This document shows, piece by piece, positions 24,702 through 33,014 of a stretch of 40,767 nt of DNA. The notes beneath the pieces were generated by a model. That model ran no database searches. It was not told where the DNA came from and was given only the letters and a program-made list of their open reading frames with translations. Position 1 is the first letter of the stretch. Each line of letters starts with the position of its first letter. Source of the stretch: Micavibrio sp. UBA1672 (GTDB lineage Bacteria > Pseudomonadota > Alphaproteobacteria > Micavibrionales > Micavibrionaceae); the NCBI GenBank assembly GCA_002320665.1, contig DCKO01000125.1, positions 1 through 40,767 of the forward strand. The letters are read 5' to 3'. Position numbers and translations under genes: made by a program.

Positions 24702-26507
24702 ATGAAAAAACCAAAGATAACATTGCCAAAATATAAAACCCCTGCCCCGATGGGCGGGTCAGCACTGTCATGGTTTATGTTCTTCCTCAGCCCGCTGAAA
24801 TGGGAATATGGATGGTGCCTATTCCTGAACCTGATCCGGCAAAGCTTTTTCCGCTCCCAGCCTTTTTTCCTCGGTGTTCTGGTCGGCTGGGTCGAGAGCG
24901 GCCATATCGCAAATAACCCGTCTCTGGCCGTACTCTGGATGATCGGTTACGGCATAATATGTATGCTGGCCTTTGCCTCTATCTTGTACCTCTTACCCAA
25001 AGCCGGAAATGTGATGGATAAGATATCCAAACATATCTCCCTTTATGGCTTCCGCCACTATCTCAGCCTGTCTGAACGCTGGCATGAAAACCGCGCTTCG
25101 GGCGAAAAACTCCAGCGCCTGCTCAAAGCGCGTGATTCCTCTTTCACCTTACTAGAAGATATACACTGGCACCTGATCCAGTTTCCGGCTATTGGCCTAT
25201 CGGTCTTCCTCTCGATTATGATTTTGGACGCTAACTGGTATTACATCCCGCTCTTTTACAGCATGATCATCAGCTATATCTGGCTGTCCCATGCCACAGG
25301 CGGATGGCTCAAAGGGCGCTACGAACTATTCTATAAAACGCAAGAAGATGTCGTTGGCGGGGTCTATGAATTCCTGACCTCGACCAGCACAGTGCGTTTT
25401 TTCAACCTGAAAAACCATGTTTTGCGAAATGCCGATCACTTCGAAACCCTGAACCACGAAAAACGTGCAGCCCTGTTTAAAACCTCAGCACTGCGCTGGC
25501 TTATCCTTGATTCTCTAGCCCTTTTCTGGATATTGCTGATCATTGGCCTTGCGATCTATGATGCCATCTACGGCAGCCTCAGCGTGGCAGCTTTCACCGC
25601 GATCATCTTCACAACCGTGACCATATGGTTTGAAATCGAAGTCTTTGCCATTTTATACGCCAAGCTGGTGGATTACTGGGAAGGGTTTAAACGCCTGACC
25701 GAAATCTTGAACCATAAGCCAGCCATCAAAGATGCCTCCGATGCGATAGATCTGGAAGCACAAAACCCGTCTATATCTCTCGAAAAGGTAAGCTTCGAGT
25801 ATCAAGATGATGCCGCCATTTTGCAAGACCTATCCCTGCACATCAAACCATCCGAGAAAATAGGCCTGATCGGTCCGTCAGGCGCAGGAAAATCAACCCT
25901 GATCAAACTGCTCTTGCGCTTTTACGATGCCAAAGACGGTCAGGTTAAAATCAACGGGCATGACATCAAGACCCTGACGCAATCCTCGATCCAGCGTCAC
26001 ATCGCCGTGATCCCGCAAGACATCGTACTGTTCAATCATTCCTTGATGGAAAACATCCGCTATGGCCGCCTTGATGCCAGTGACGAAGAGGTAATAGAAG
26101 CCGCCAATCGCGCCCATGCCGCCGAATTCATCAATGATCTGCCTGATGGCTTTGAAACGCAAGTCGGCGAACGCGGCGTGAAACTCTCCGGCGGTCAGCG
26201 TCAACGCATCGCCATTGCCAGAGCCATCTTGAAAGATGCCCCAATCCTTGTACTGGATGAAGCCACATCTGCGCTCGATAGCGAATCCGAAAAGCTGTTG
26301 CAGGATTCACTTGATGAACTGATGGAAGGTAAAACTGTGATTGCGATCGCCCACCGCCTATCCACCATCAATAAAATGGACCGGCTGATCGTCATGGATA
26401 AAGGACGCATCATCGAAGACGGCACACATGATGAATTATTAACTAAGAAAAACAGTCTTTATAAGAAGCTCTGGAAAATGCAATCCGGTGGATTCTTACA
26501 GGAGTAA
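24702..26507 (+). CDS. ABC exporter, fused permease and ATPase
   Basis: 601 residues. The N-terminal part has about six membrane segments (residues 25-330). The C-terminal nucleotide-binding domain is complete: Walker A IGPSGAGKSTLIK, Q-loop VIPQDIVLF, signature LSGGQRQRIAIARA, Walker B ILVLDEATSALD and switch His in AIAHRLSTI. All catalytic residues are intact, so it can act as a homodimer. It belongs to the MsbA/lipid A or drug exporter-like group; the substrate is unknown. It stands alone, following the rpmG terminator. It contrasts with the two degenerate ABC proteins at 35.6-39.6 kb. Confidence 0.93.
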   Translation: MKKPKITLPKYKTPAPMGGSALSWFMFFLSPLKWEYGWCLFLNLIRQSFFRSQPFFLGVLVGWVESGHIANNPSLAVLWMIGYGIICMLAFASILYLLPKAGNVMDKISKHISLYGFRHYLSLSERWHENRASGEKLQRLLKARDSSFTLLEDIHWHLIQFPAIGLSVFLSIMILDANWYYIPLFYSMIISYIWLSHATGGWLKGRYELFYKTQEDVVGGVYEFLTSTSTVRFFNLKNHVLRNADHFETLNHEKRAALFKTSALRWLILDSLALFWILLIIGLAIYDAIYGSLSVAAFTAIIFTTVTIWFEIEVFAILYAKLVDYWEGFKRLTEILNHKPAIKDASDAIDLEAQNPSISLEKVSFEYQDDAAILQDLSLHIKPSEKIGLIGPSGAGKSTLIKLLLRFYDAKDGQVKINGHDIKTLTQSSIQRHIAVIPQDIVLFNHSLMENIRYGRLDASDEEVIEAANRAHAAEFINDLPDGFETQVGERGVKLSGGQRQRIAIARAILKDAPILVLDEATSALDSESEKLLQDSLDELMEGKTVIAIAHRLSTINKMDRLIVMDKGRIIEDGTHDELLTKKNSLYKKLWKMQSGGFLQE

Positions 26508-26610
26508 TAAAATACGCCCTGTTTTTTTAACTAAGCTTAATTTTTACGTTGTTTCATAAAAGCCCCTATGCAACTATGCACCATCGTTAAAAATGAATAA
26601 GGAAAATATT

Positions 26611-27516
26611 GTGCGGAATTTGGTTTGGCTTATTGTATTCTTGTGTCTCCCCTTAACAGCTTGTGTTGAACAAACGCTAAATCAGACCGTCGATAATCTA
26701 ACGCCCAATCTATCGGGATTTAATCCCAAAACCACAGAACTCCACGGCATTGTCATGGAAGTCAAAGGCTGCTCGATAACACCAGAGCGCACAGCCATAT
26801 GCCGATTTACAGCTCTTAGCAAATATCGCGATAGAAACCTGAAACTCTTGGGCGGCCATTACGTAAAAATACAAGACGATACCGGTGTTTCCTATAATAC
26901 CCTTGCCGCGTTCGGTCCTGATGCAACCGTTCCCCATCAAAGATCGACAACCTTGGTGGCAGACACGCCTTATGACTTTACAATCATGGCATCGAACCTC
27001 TCGACGCAAGCCACCAAAGTGCGCGCCATCACCATTACCCGTATGGATGTAACAGGCGCAGAAGGCTACAGAAAAATTGAAACAAACTTTCCGCACCCAC
27101 CGATGTTAAACAATGTAAGTACATCTGCCGCAATATCAAGTGAACCTACTGCTACAGTACATAGCAGCACATCGACATCTCAAACCACCTATTCCGGTGA
27201 TATGCCATATCGCTATTTATTTGCAACAATCAAGGCCGTTAGCAGTGAATTTCCTGATAATCCCAACCTTGCCAAAGGCACATATTTCTATCTGCGTGAG
27301 GACGGAGTCTTGGGCTTTAACTTTTCCAAACCCGGCCCATATGGTTATGCTCCGAACCAGCGTTGGAAAATGTCAGGCAATGAATTGGTGATTATCTTCG
27401 ACCAGATTTCCTATACGTTCGACTTAACGCAAGGCACAAACCCTATGGTCACCTATCTGGATCAGGGCGGCACCTATAAGATGGTCGCCTACCCGAAGGC
27501 CAAGGGCGAGAAATAA
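26611..27516 (+). CDS. predicted lipoprotein of unknown function
   Basis: 301 residues from a GTG at 26611, chosen because AAGGA (26599-26603) sits 7 nt upstream; the in-frame ATG at 26593 has no ribosome site. A short signal peptide ends in the lipobox LTAC, giving a lipidated Cys at about residue 18. The first half is beta-rich (ITPERTAICRFTAL, HYVKIQDDTGVSYN). A Ser/Thr-rich linker (about 175-200) leads to a C-terminal domain with GTYFYLREDGVLGFNFS and a NQRWKMSGNELVIIF strand pattern, somewhat lipocalin-like. I do not recognise the family. It ends 4 nt from the convergent gene. Confidence 0.72.
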   Translation: MRNLVWLIVFLCLPLTACVEQTLNQTVDNLTPNLSGFNPKTTELHGIVMEVKGCSITPERTAICRFTALSKYRDRNLKLLGGHYVKIQDDTGVSYNTLAAFGPDATVPHQRSTTLVADTPYDFTIMASNLSTQATKVRAITITRMDVTGAEGYRKIETNFPHPPMLNNVSTSAAISSEPTATVHSSTSTSQTTYSGDMPYRYLFATIKAVSSEFPDNPNLAKGTYFYLREDGVLGFNFSKPGPYGYAPNQRWKMSGNELVIIFDQISYTFDLTQGTNPMVTYLDQGGTYKMVAYPKAKGEK

Positions 27517-27520
27517 ACAC

Positions 27521-28408
27521 TTACATTTCAAACTGGTCAATTTGTTCTGTAACAACAACGGGACAATCAGAGTCTGGAACTTGCTGGAAATCCGTACAGG
27601 CATTTACGGCATATAATGCAGCATCCAGCGCGAAACTTTTCAAACATTGAGCAGCCTCGGCTACGCCGTTCTCAACCTTATCGGCTAAATGTAACACGCC
27701 TTCAACCACGCCCCCATGTTTCTTGAGCATATCTTGCGATACATACCCTGCACCCCATAGAACACTAGCAAATATTACATTCGGGTCCGAACTCATAGCC
27801 GCACTGGCTAATAATGTCCCTGCCATCATAAGCTCTGGCTGGCGTACAATATAATCCGCATCTGCACGTAATGACCGGTCAATTGCCAACAAACTGGAAG
27901 CCGCATACCCGGCAATCAAAACTTCCGGCGCTTCTGGACTTGCAAAGGAATAAAATACTGCAGGTGCCGTAATACCTGTAATATCAAGGGTCTTGTTCAA
28001 AGCACTGCCCTTTGCGGTATTGAAAGAAAACCCTCTTGAAAGATTGGCAAGACCACTACCTACCAGCCCCCCAAAATTTAAGAAACTTTGCGGCTGAGAG
28101 ACATCAATAATTCGAGCAGCATCAAGAGCTGCACCCATTTTGATTCCACCTGCTGTGATCTGTGACCCACCTTTACTTTCAAATAAAAAAGCCAAAGCCT
28201 CCGGCGTATTAATTTCATATCCTTCTTTTTTCAACTCATTAACCGCACGAACCGATCCTGAAAGAAATACAGTTGTTAAATTAATTGCCCCAGCAATCGG
28301 ACTATCTACAGCAATAAAAACCGAGCCACCTGTGCTCAGCAAGACCGCTGGATCACTCAGCGTATTAATAGCCACACTTGTCAAAGATTTGGAGGTATCT
28401 TCCGCCAT
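27521..28408 (-). CDS. hypothetical protein, Ala/Gly/Ser-rich
   Basis: 295 residues from the ATG at 28408; a TTG at 28417 would add three. The sequence is rich in small residues with several mildly hydrophobic helices (SVFIAVDSPIAGAINLTTVF, AGYAASSLLAI, GTLLASAAMSS), but no clear signal peptide. There are two Cys near the end (NACTDF, DSDCPV). I do not recognise a domain. It may associate with membranes through amphipathic helices. A strong promoter-like sequence lies just upstream, so it is probably transcribed alone. Confidence 0.6.
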   Translation of the reverse strand: MAEDTSKSLTSVAINTLSDPAVLLSTGGSVFIAVDSPIAGAINLTTVFLSGSVRAVNELKKEGYEINTPEALAFLFESKGGSQITAGGIKMGAALDAARIIDVSQPQSFLNFGGLVGSGLANLSRGFSFNTAKGSALNKTLDITGITAPAVFYSFASPEAPEVLIAGYAASSLLAIDRSLRADADYIVRQPELMMAGTLLASAAMSSDPNVIFASVLWGAGYVSQDMLKKHGGVVEGVLHLADKVENGVAEAAQCLKSFALDAALYAVNACTDFQQVPDSDCPVVVTEQIDQFEM

Positions 28409-28443
28409 GACACTCAAAAACCCGTTTTATAATTATTATGTCT

Positions 28444-28472
28444 ATTATTCTAGATAGCGGATTTTTTGTCAA
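28444..28472 (-). promoter_or_regulatory. sigma70-type promoter of the 27521-28408 gene
   Basis: On the minus strand a perfect -35 TTGACA (28467-28472) and a 17-base spacer lead to -10 AATAAT (28444-28449, five of six consensus bases). The predicted start is about 30 nt before the ATG. Confidence 0.6.
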
Positions 28473-28494
28473 AAACAAAGAAATAAAAAAAAAC

Positions 28495-29991
28495 CTAAAA
28501 TTTAGCCTGCTGGCTCTCACCGCCTTCAGACGACGCCGCACTCTCGGCCTGTTCATATTCTTCATCATCATAGCTGGGACGCTCGGATTGAGCATACATA
28601 TTCGGGTCAAGCTTACCAACATTTTCAAAGACCGTGCAATTCCGGCCGCCATGCTTGGCCTCATACAGACACTTATCGGCACGTTCCAGAATTTCTGTGA
28701 TCGTATGCCCACCATTATTAATAACCGCGCCCCCAACCGAGGTTGTAATCGGCAAAACCCCGCCCTCAACCGCGCAAGGGATAGGCTCATCCGCGATAGA
28801 GCGACGCAGGCGCTCTGCCACCATATAAGCGCGCTCAGGCGTAACATCAGGCAAAATAGCTACAAATTCCTCACCACCAAGGCGAGCCACAAGGTCAAAG
28901 CTCCGCAAACTATCCTTCATGCGCTCGGCAAAGATTTTTAGCACCTCATCACCGACATTATGGCCATGCGTATCATTGACACTTTTGAAATGGTCAATAT
29001 CCATCATAATCACAGCCATAGCCTTACTACTCTGTGCATTTTGCTGGAGCAGCTTTTCAACGTGAACTTCCAGATAACGGCGATTATAAAGCCCCGTCAA
29101 ACTATCGGTCAAAGCCATAGACAGGCTGATTTCATAGGTTGATTTCAAACGGTCTTGGAAACGCTTACGGCGAATTTGCGTACGCACCCGCGCCATTAAC
29201 TCGTTTTTATCCAAAGGCCGCAAAATATAATCATGTGCCCCCATCTCCAGACCATGAGCCACGCGCGGCATATCCATTTCATCGGCAATGAGGACAATCG
29301 GCAGATTTCTAGAACGCTCATTCGAGCGCAAATGCGAACAAAGCCTAAGCCCGTCCTCATTTTGCAAATTCATCGACACCATAATAATATCGAAATCATT
29401 CTGGGCAACTAACTCGACCCCTTTGATCCCGTTTTCCGCCGTCAGGACGATATTCAAATCCTCGGATAAAGTCTGTGTAATTTTCTCACGATCAAATTCT
29501 TTATCTTCAATCACAAGAATACGCGCCGCCTCTACAGGCTCGGACATCATATTGCCGGATTCCGACATAACACCGAACTGATTGGCTGCATTTTCACGCA
29601 AACGCCACTCATCCAGCGCCATTTTCAAACGCACCAACGAACGCACCCGCGCCATCAGCGCCGTATCATTGATCGGCTTACTCAGAAAATCATCCGCACC
29701 GACTTCAAGGCCACGTACTTTATCTTCTGTATCGGTCAACGCCGTGACCATCACCACAGGAATATGAGAGGTTGCCGGATCTTCCTTAATACGTGAACAC
29801 ACCTCAAAACCATCCATACCAGGCATCATAACATCCAGCAAAATAATATCCGGCTTGTTCGTTTCAACTTTTTCCAGAGCTTCTTGCCCGCTAGTCGCCG
29901 TAATAACCTCGTAATACTCACTGGTCAGCTTGGCTTCCAGCAACTTCACATTCGGCAAAATATCATCAACAACAAGAACGCGTGCAGACAT
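28495..29991 (-). CDS. pleD: PleD-like response regulator diguanylate cyclase (REC-REC-GGDEF)
   Basis: 498 residues. REC1 has acidic residues DD at 9-10, phospho-acceptor Asp53 in IILLDVMMPGMDGF, and LSKPI. REC2 (about 155-275) has lost the acceptor (DIIMVSMNLQNEDGL, Ser instead of Asp) and acts as an adaptor, as in Caulobacter PleD. The GGDEF domain (about 295-455) has DSLTGLYNRRYLE, the active site RLGGEEF and the inhibitory I-site RSFD five residues before it. It makes c-di-GMP when phosphorylated (family knowledge). An acidic tail of about 40 residues is extra. It starts 2 nt after the DivK-like stop. Confidence 0.94.
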   Translation of the reverse strand: MSARVLVVDDILPNVKLLEAKLTSEYYEVITATSGQEALEKVETNKPDIILLDVMMPGMDGFEVCSRIKEDPATSHIPVVMVTALTDTEDKVRGLEVGADDFLSKPINDTALMARVRSLVRLKMALDEWRLRENAANQFGVMSESGNMMSEPVEAARILVIEDKEFDREKITQTLSEDLNIVLTAENGIKGVELVAQNDFDIIMVSMNLQNEDGLRLCSHLRSNERSRNLPIVLIADEMDMPRVAHGLEMGAHDYILRPLDKNELMARVRTQIRRKRFQDRLKSTYEISLSMALTDSLTGLYNRRYLEVHVEKLLQQNAQSSKAMAVIMMDIDHFKSVNDTHGHNVGDEVLKIFAERMKDSLRSFDLVARLGGEEFVAILPDVTPERAYMVAERLRRSIADEPIPCAVEGGVLPITTSVGGAVINNGGHTITEILERADKCLYEAKHGGRNCTVFENVGKLDPNMYAQSERPSYDDEEYEQAESAASSEGGESQQAKF

Positions 29992-29993
29992 GA

Positions 29994-30425
29994 CTAAATT
30001 GCCTCCTTGTCTTGTTTATGTGTTTGCTTGTCAGAAGCACCATTATCATCTGGCATTTCCTCACCCAGATGTTTTTTCACCGTGCCAATAAAGCTTGTAA
30101 CGGAAATCGGCTTGGAAACATAATCCTCACAGCCCCCTTCTCTGATCTTTTGCTCATCGCCCTTCATAGCAAAGGCCGTCACAGCAATCACAGGAATGCT
30201 CTTTAATTCAGGATCTTCTTTTAGGGCCTTCGTCACATCAAGACCAGAAACCTCAGGTAATTGTATATCCATCACAATCAGATCAGGCTTTTCTGATCTG
30301 GCCATATCCAAAACCGCGCGCCCGTCACGCGTTTGAATAGTGTCGATGTCATGCGCTTCCAGCAAATCGTGGAAAAGCTTCATGTTCAACTCATTATCTT
30401 CGACTATGAGCACTTTTTTCTTCAT
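29994..30425 (-). CDS. divK: DivK-like single-domain response regulator
   Basis: 143 residues. A complete REC domain resembles DivK closely: KKVLIVEDNELNMKLFHDLL, acceptor Asp53 in LIVMDIQLPEVSGLDV, VTAFAMKGDEQKI and YVSKPISV. In Caulobacter DivK relays cell-pole signals from PleC/DivJ to DivL-CckA-CtrA and is encoded next to pleD, the same arrangement as here. A hydrophilic tail of about 20 residues beyond the usual end is unusual. It is the first gene of the divK-pleD pair; about 150 nt of AT-rich sequence upstream should hold the promoter. Confidence 0.9.
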   Translation of the reverse strand: MKKKVLIVEDNELNMKLFHDLLEAHDIDTIQTRDGRAVLDMARSEKPDLIVMDIQLPEVSGLDVTKALKEDPELKSIPVIAVTAFAMKGDEQKIREGGCEDYVSKPISVTSFIGTVKKHLGEEMPDDNGASDKQTHKQDKEAI

Positions 30426-30577
30426 ATCAAGTCAAGACCCATGTTTTCTTTGGTTTTATGTTGATTGTCACGCACGTTTAAATATAGCCCCTTTATGCCT
30501 TTCTATCCTAATAGTCCGGTATTGCCAAAACGTTAATAAACACAACGATCAAGCAGTTTTTTTTAATAAAATCACAC

Positions 30578-31441
30578 TTATTCGTTTTCTTCTTCACCAC
30601 AAACATCTTCCATAGGTTCAATAGCCACTAATTTCTGGCGAATAGCAAAATCTTCATACTCCACAACCATGTCACTGATCACACCATTTTCATGAAAAAC
30701 CAGATCCATTTCATAATCGGCTTTCGCGCTATATTCATGGAGCGGGAAAAACGCCAGACGCAAAAACCACGCCTTATTCTCAACAAACGCTTCCCCGCCT
30801 TTCTCAAGACCTTCGGCAATGCCGGAAGTATCATATTCCTTGGCAATAAAGCTGTTTATATCAACCGGCCCGTCTGCGTCACTACCATCAAAAATCGTAG
30901 CCTTATAGAATTTCTTGTTATTTTTGATTTTCTCCATCACATCCAGAGTATGGGCCATAGGAAAAAGCGTTCCTTCCGGCAATTCAAACACCAGATCAGG
31001 CGGCATGGAATACACAGCCTCACCTGCCCCCTCTTCTATACCGGCATTACCCCGCAACTCCTCGAACACCATGCCATTACGCTTGCGCTTTGAGGTAAAG
31101 CTCATACTCTTGCCATCAAAGGACTCATAGGTCGAAAAATCACTGGTGATGCGCATAGAGGCCCCTTCGGAGTAATCATAGGTCACATCAAACCGATGAT
31201 TGGAAATCCACGCATCGCAAGATGGTTTCCACTCATAGAACATCTGTCCGGCAATATTCGAAATCTGGCTACCGTTCTTACGCGATTCCAAAACCACATC
31301 ATAAAGCGCCTTATGGGGAACAAATCCTGCCTGACGAGCCTTATCCAAAACCGCATGGGCCGGATTGGAACCCAGATGAAATACACAAAAAACAACACCA
31401 TAAAATGCATATTTCACCAGTTTCTTAGCATTTATACCCAT
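30578..31441 (-). CDS. eipB: EipB-like (DUF1849) periplasmic protein
   Basis: 287 residues from the ATG at 31441, which directly starts a signal peptide (KLVKYAFYGVVFCVFHLGS, ending near NPAHA); a longer reading from 31510 would bury it. The mature part matches the DUF1849/EipB pattern: HKALYDVVLESRKNGSQI, SGIAxG-like strands, GQMFYEWKPSCDAW and PPDLVFELPEGTLFPMAHT. Two Cys (PSCDAW and MEDVCGEE near the C-terminus) correspond to the conserved disulfide described for Brucella EipB. Family knowledge: EipB is a beta-spiral periplasmic protein needed for cell-envelope integrity. Confidence 0.86.
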   Translation of the reverse strand: MGINAKKLVKYAFYGVVFCVFHLGSNPAHAVLDKARQAGFVPHKALYDVVLESRKNGSQISNIAGQMFYEWKPSCDAWISNHRFDVTYDYSEGASMRITSDFSTYESFDGKSMSFTSKRKRNGMVFEELRGNAGIEEGAGEAVYSMPPDLVFELPEGTLFPMAHTLDVMEKIKNNKKFYKATIFDGSDADGPVDINSFIAKEYDTSGIAEGLEKGGEAFVENKAWFLRLAFFPLHEYSAKADYEMDLVFHENGVISDMVVEYEDFAIRQKLVAIEPMEDVCGEEENE

Positions 31442-31597
31442 TAGCTCTCTTCGCTTATTCTTTGTATATTCGTTCACCTTCATATTGTACCGCAAAAAAC
31501 CGCCTATCAAAAGACTTTGTCATCAAGAAACACTAATGTTTAACCGAATACGGAAAATATTACCCATTTTCATAAGAAAAAATGACCTAGGTGTAAA

Positions 31598-31735
31598 ATG
31601 ATAGACCATGAAATCAGGAAAAAACAGCACAATAAAATTTTACAAACCACTGATAATAAAAGAAAAAATATTATTCATAAAATTGGCACAGTTCTCGCAG
31701 ATATGAAAATACAAACTGAGTCACGAGAAAGGTAA
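31598..31735 (+). CDS. possible 45-residue small protein or leader ORF
   Basis: The ATG at 31598 is preceded by AGGTG at a spacing of 4 nt. The frame runs 45 codons to TAA at 31733-31735, five bases before the ATG of the GGDEF gene. Its end overlaps the AAAGG ribosome site of that gene, as in translational coupling. The peptide is Lys/Arg/Asn-rich (begins MIDHEIRKKQHNKI) with no signal peptide or known domain. The region is AT-rich, so it may be chance. Confidence 0.3.
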   Translation: MIDHEIRKKQHNKILQTTDNKRKNIIHKIGTVLADMKIQTESRER

Positions 31736-31740
31736 CTACA

Positions 31741-32451
31741 ATGATGAGAACAGAAAACGTTATGAATTTAAAACAAAAAGCAAATCTGGCACCTGATGAC
31801 TTCACGCCTGAATTTACCGGCGTGATTGAACGCGTCAAGCAAGCCAGCGGAAGACTGCCGGAACAAAACCTCAGTTTTCTTCTTGAAAACGCCTATAAGG
31901 TCATCGCCCGCGCCGAAAAAACCATTGATACACAAGAAAAGCGTATCAACGACCTTGAAAATCTGCTGACCAAGGATGAACTAACAGGCCTGACCAATCG
32001 TCGCGGCTTTATGGAGGCGTTCAGACGTGAAATTGACCGTGCAACCCGCGGCCAGAGCCAAGGGGGACTATTGTTGATGATTGATCTGGATGATTTTAAA
32101 ATCATCAATGATACATTCGGCCACATGGCAGGCGATATGGCGCTGAAGGCCGTGGCAGATTTCCTGTCCAAAGAAGTACGCGACATGGACATATGCGCCC
32201 GCCTAGCCGGTGATGAGTTTCTGGTTCTCATGCCAGATACCTCCAGTCAAAAAGCCGAACTTCGCGCGAATATCCTGAAAAACCGCCTGAATGAGCTGAA
32301 CTTCTTCTGGCAAGGGAAAACAATCGGAATCAAAGGCTCTTTGGGCTTAAAAGACTACAGCAAGGGTGCTGTGATGGATGATATCTTGCGTGATGTCGAT
32401 CGCCATTTATACGAAAACAAAACCGAAAGAAGAAAAAAACACAAAAAATAA
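31741..32451 (+). CDS. GGDEF-domain diguanylate cyclase
   Basis: 236 residues. An N-terminal helical segment (about 20-80) containing AEKTIDTQEKRINDLENLLT looks like a dimerising coiled coil. The GGDEF domain has DELTGLTNRRGFMEAF, LLLMIDLDDFKIINDTFGH, the active-site variant RLAGDEF (first Gly replaced by Ala, as in many working cyclases) and an I-site RDMD five residues before it. It is expected to be a soluble, product-inhibited c-di-GMP synthase. There is no sensory domain. Downstream lies a structured segment ending in a strong terminator. Confidence 0.9.
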   Translation: MMRTENVMNLKQKANLAPDDFTPEFTGVIERVKQASGRLPEQNLSFLLENAYKVIARAEKTIDTQEKRINDLENLLTKDELTGLTNRRGFMEAFRREIDRATRGQSQGGLLLMIDLDDFKIINDTFGHMAGDMALKAVADFLSKEVRDMDICARLAGDEFLVLMPDTSSQKAELRANILKNRLNELNFFWQGKTIGIKGSLGLKDYSKGAVMDDILRDVDRHLYENKTERRKKHKK

Positions 32452-32464
32452 AGTTTATCTCCCC

Positions 32465-32658
32465 GGTTTCCATCGGAGAAATAGGGCCGTTTTGCAATAA
32501 CCCTCAAACCCGAAAGCAAAACAACAGACCCGAAAAAATGATGGAAAAACAACCCTGCCGACCTCTCTCATCTAACCAAACCAAACTGGCAGGATTTCTA
32601 AAACGGCCCGGATCGCTTCCCACCTTCCCCCTAAAGCATCCGGGCCTATTTTTTATTT
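32465..32658 (+). ncRNA. candidate structured RNA or regulated 3' UTR
   Basis: Complementary segments seen: GGGCCGTTTT (32484-32493) with AAAACGGCCC (32600-32609); GTTTTGC (32489-32495) with GCAAAAC (32515-32521); CCTGCC (32554-32559) with GGCAGG (32588-32593); and the terminator stem below. The long pairing uses bases 32605-32609, which also form the terminator, so the two exclude each other. Loops are rich in C and A (CCTCTCTC, CCCACCTTCCCCC). It could be a 3'-UTR small RNA of the GGDEF transcript or an attenuator for the next gene. No known riboswitch consensus was recognised. Confidence 0.45.
32605..32658 (+). terminator. strong intrinsic terminator
   Basis: GGCCCGGAT (32605-32613) pairs with ATCCGGGCC (32638-32646), extended by GCTT/AAGC, followed by TATTTTTTATTT. 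It ends the transcript from the GGDEF gene or the RNA-like segment before it, about 150 nt after the GGDEF stop and 40 nt before the next gene. Confidence 0.88.
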
Positions 32659-32686
32659 GAATATACTTTGGAACACGTTTTATATT
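32657..32686 (+). promoter_or_regulatory. possible promoter of the small membrane protein gene
   Basis: TTGAAT (32657-32662), an 18-base spacer and TATATT (32681-32686) lie right after the terminator T-run. The ATG is only 10 bases beyond the -10, and no ribosome site is visible, so the mRNA would be nearly leaderless. Confidence 0.35.
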
Positions 32687-32696
32687 TGTCTCGATT

Positions 32697-32954
32697 ATGA
32701 AGTACGTTATTTCTGCACTAATTTTTTTATATCTAAGCTTTCTTAGCTTAGAATCATGCTTATTTTATGGGTTACAGCTATCACCTTTATATGAATATCC
32801 AGATGAAACCGTCACTCACCTCAAAAGAGCATGGTTATTGTCTAATGTAAGTTTCTTTTTTTGCCTATTTATGGGCATTTTGATGCTGTGCTTATATTGG
32901 CAGACAAAAAGTAACAGAAATCAAAAAAACCAAAACACAAAGCTTTTGCTATAG
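32697..32954 (+). CDS. small membrane protein, two predicted helices
   Basis: 85 residues. There are two hydrophobic helices (about 3-28, containing VISALIFLYLSFLSL, and 48-68, containing FFFCLFMGILMLCLYW), a short polar loop between and a Lys/Asn-rich tail. No family recognised. AT-rich compared with its neighbours. It begins just after a strong terminator and promoter-like sequence. The direct repeat TTGCTATAGAA (32946-32956, 32958-32968) spans its stop codon. It could be an orphan or recently acquired gene. Confidence 0.5.
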   Translation: MKYVISALIFLYLSFLSLESCLFYGLQLSPLYEYPDETVTHLKRAWLLSNVSFFFCLFMGILMLCLYWQTKSNRNQKNQNTKLLL

Positions 32955-33014
32955 AAATTGCTATAGAATCAGATTTGATTTCATCAAAAATTATTCAGCA
33001 TGCGAAATCTAAGT

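Noticed and set aside
26499..26526. Terminator after the ABC exporter
   Set aside because: ACAGG and CCTGT could pair before a T-run, but the stem is 5 bp with a 14-base loop, too weak to call.
28484..28520. Intrinsic terminator after pleD
   Set aside because: A T-run exists on the minus strand, but the only stem (AGCC/GGCT) is 4 bp, lies inside the last codons and is separated from the T-run.
30426..30577. CtrA-type TTAA-N7-TTAA site upstream of divK
   Set aside because: TTAA tetramers are present in the AT-rich gap, but none has the 7-base spacing.
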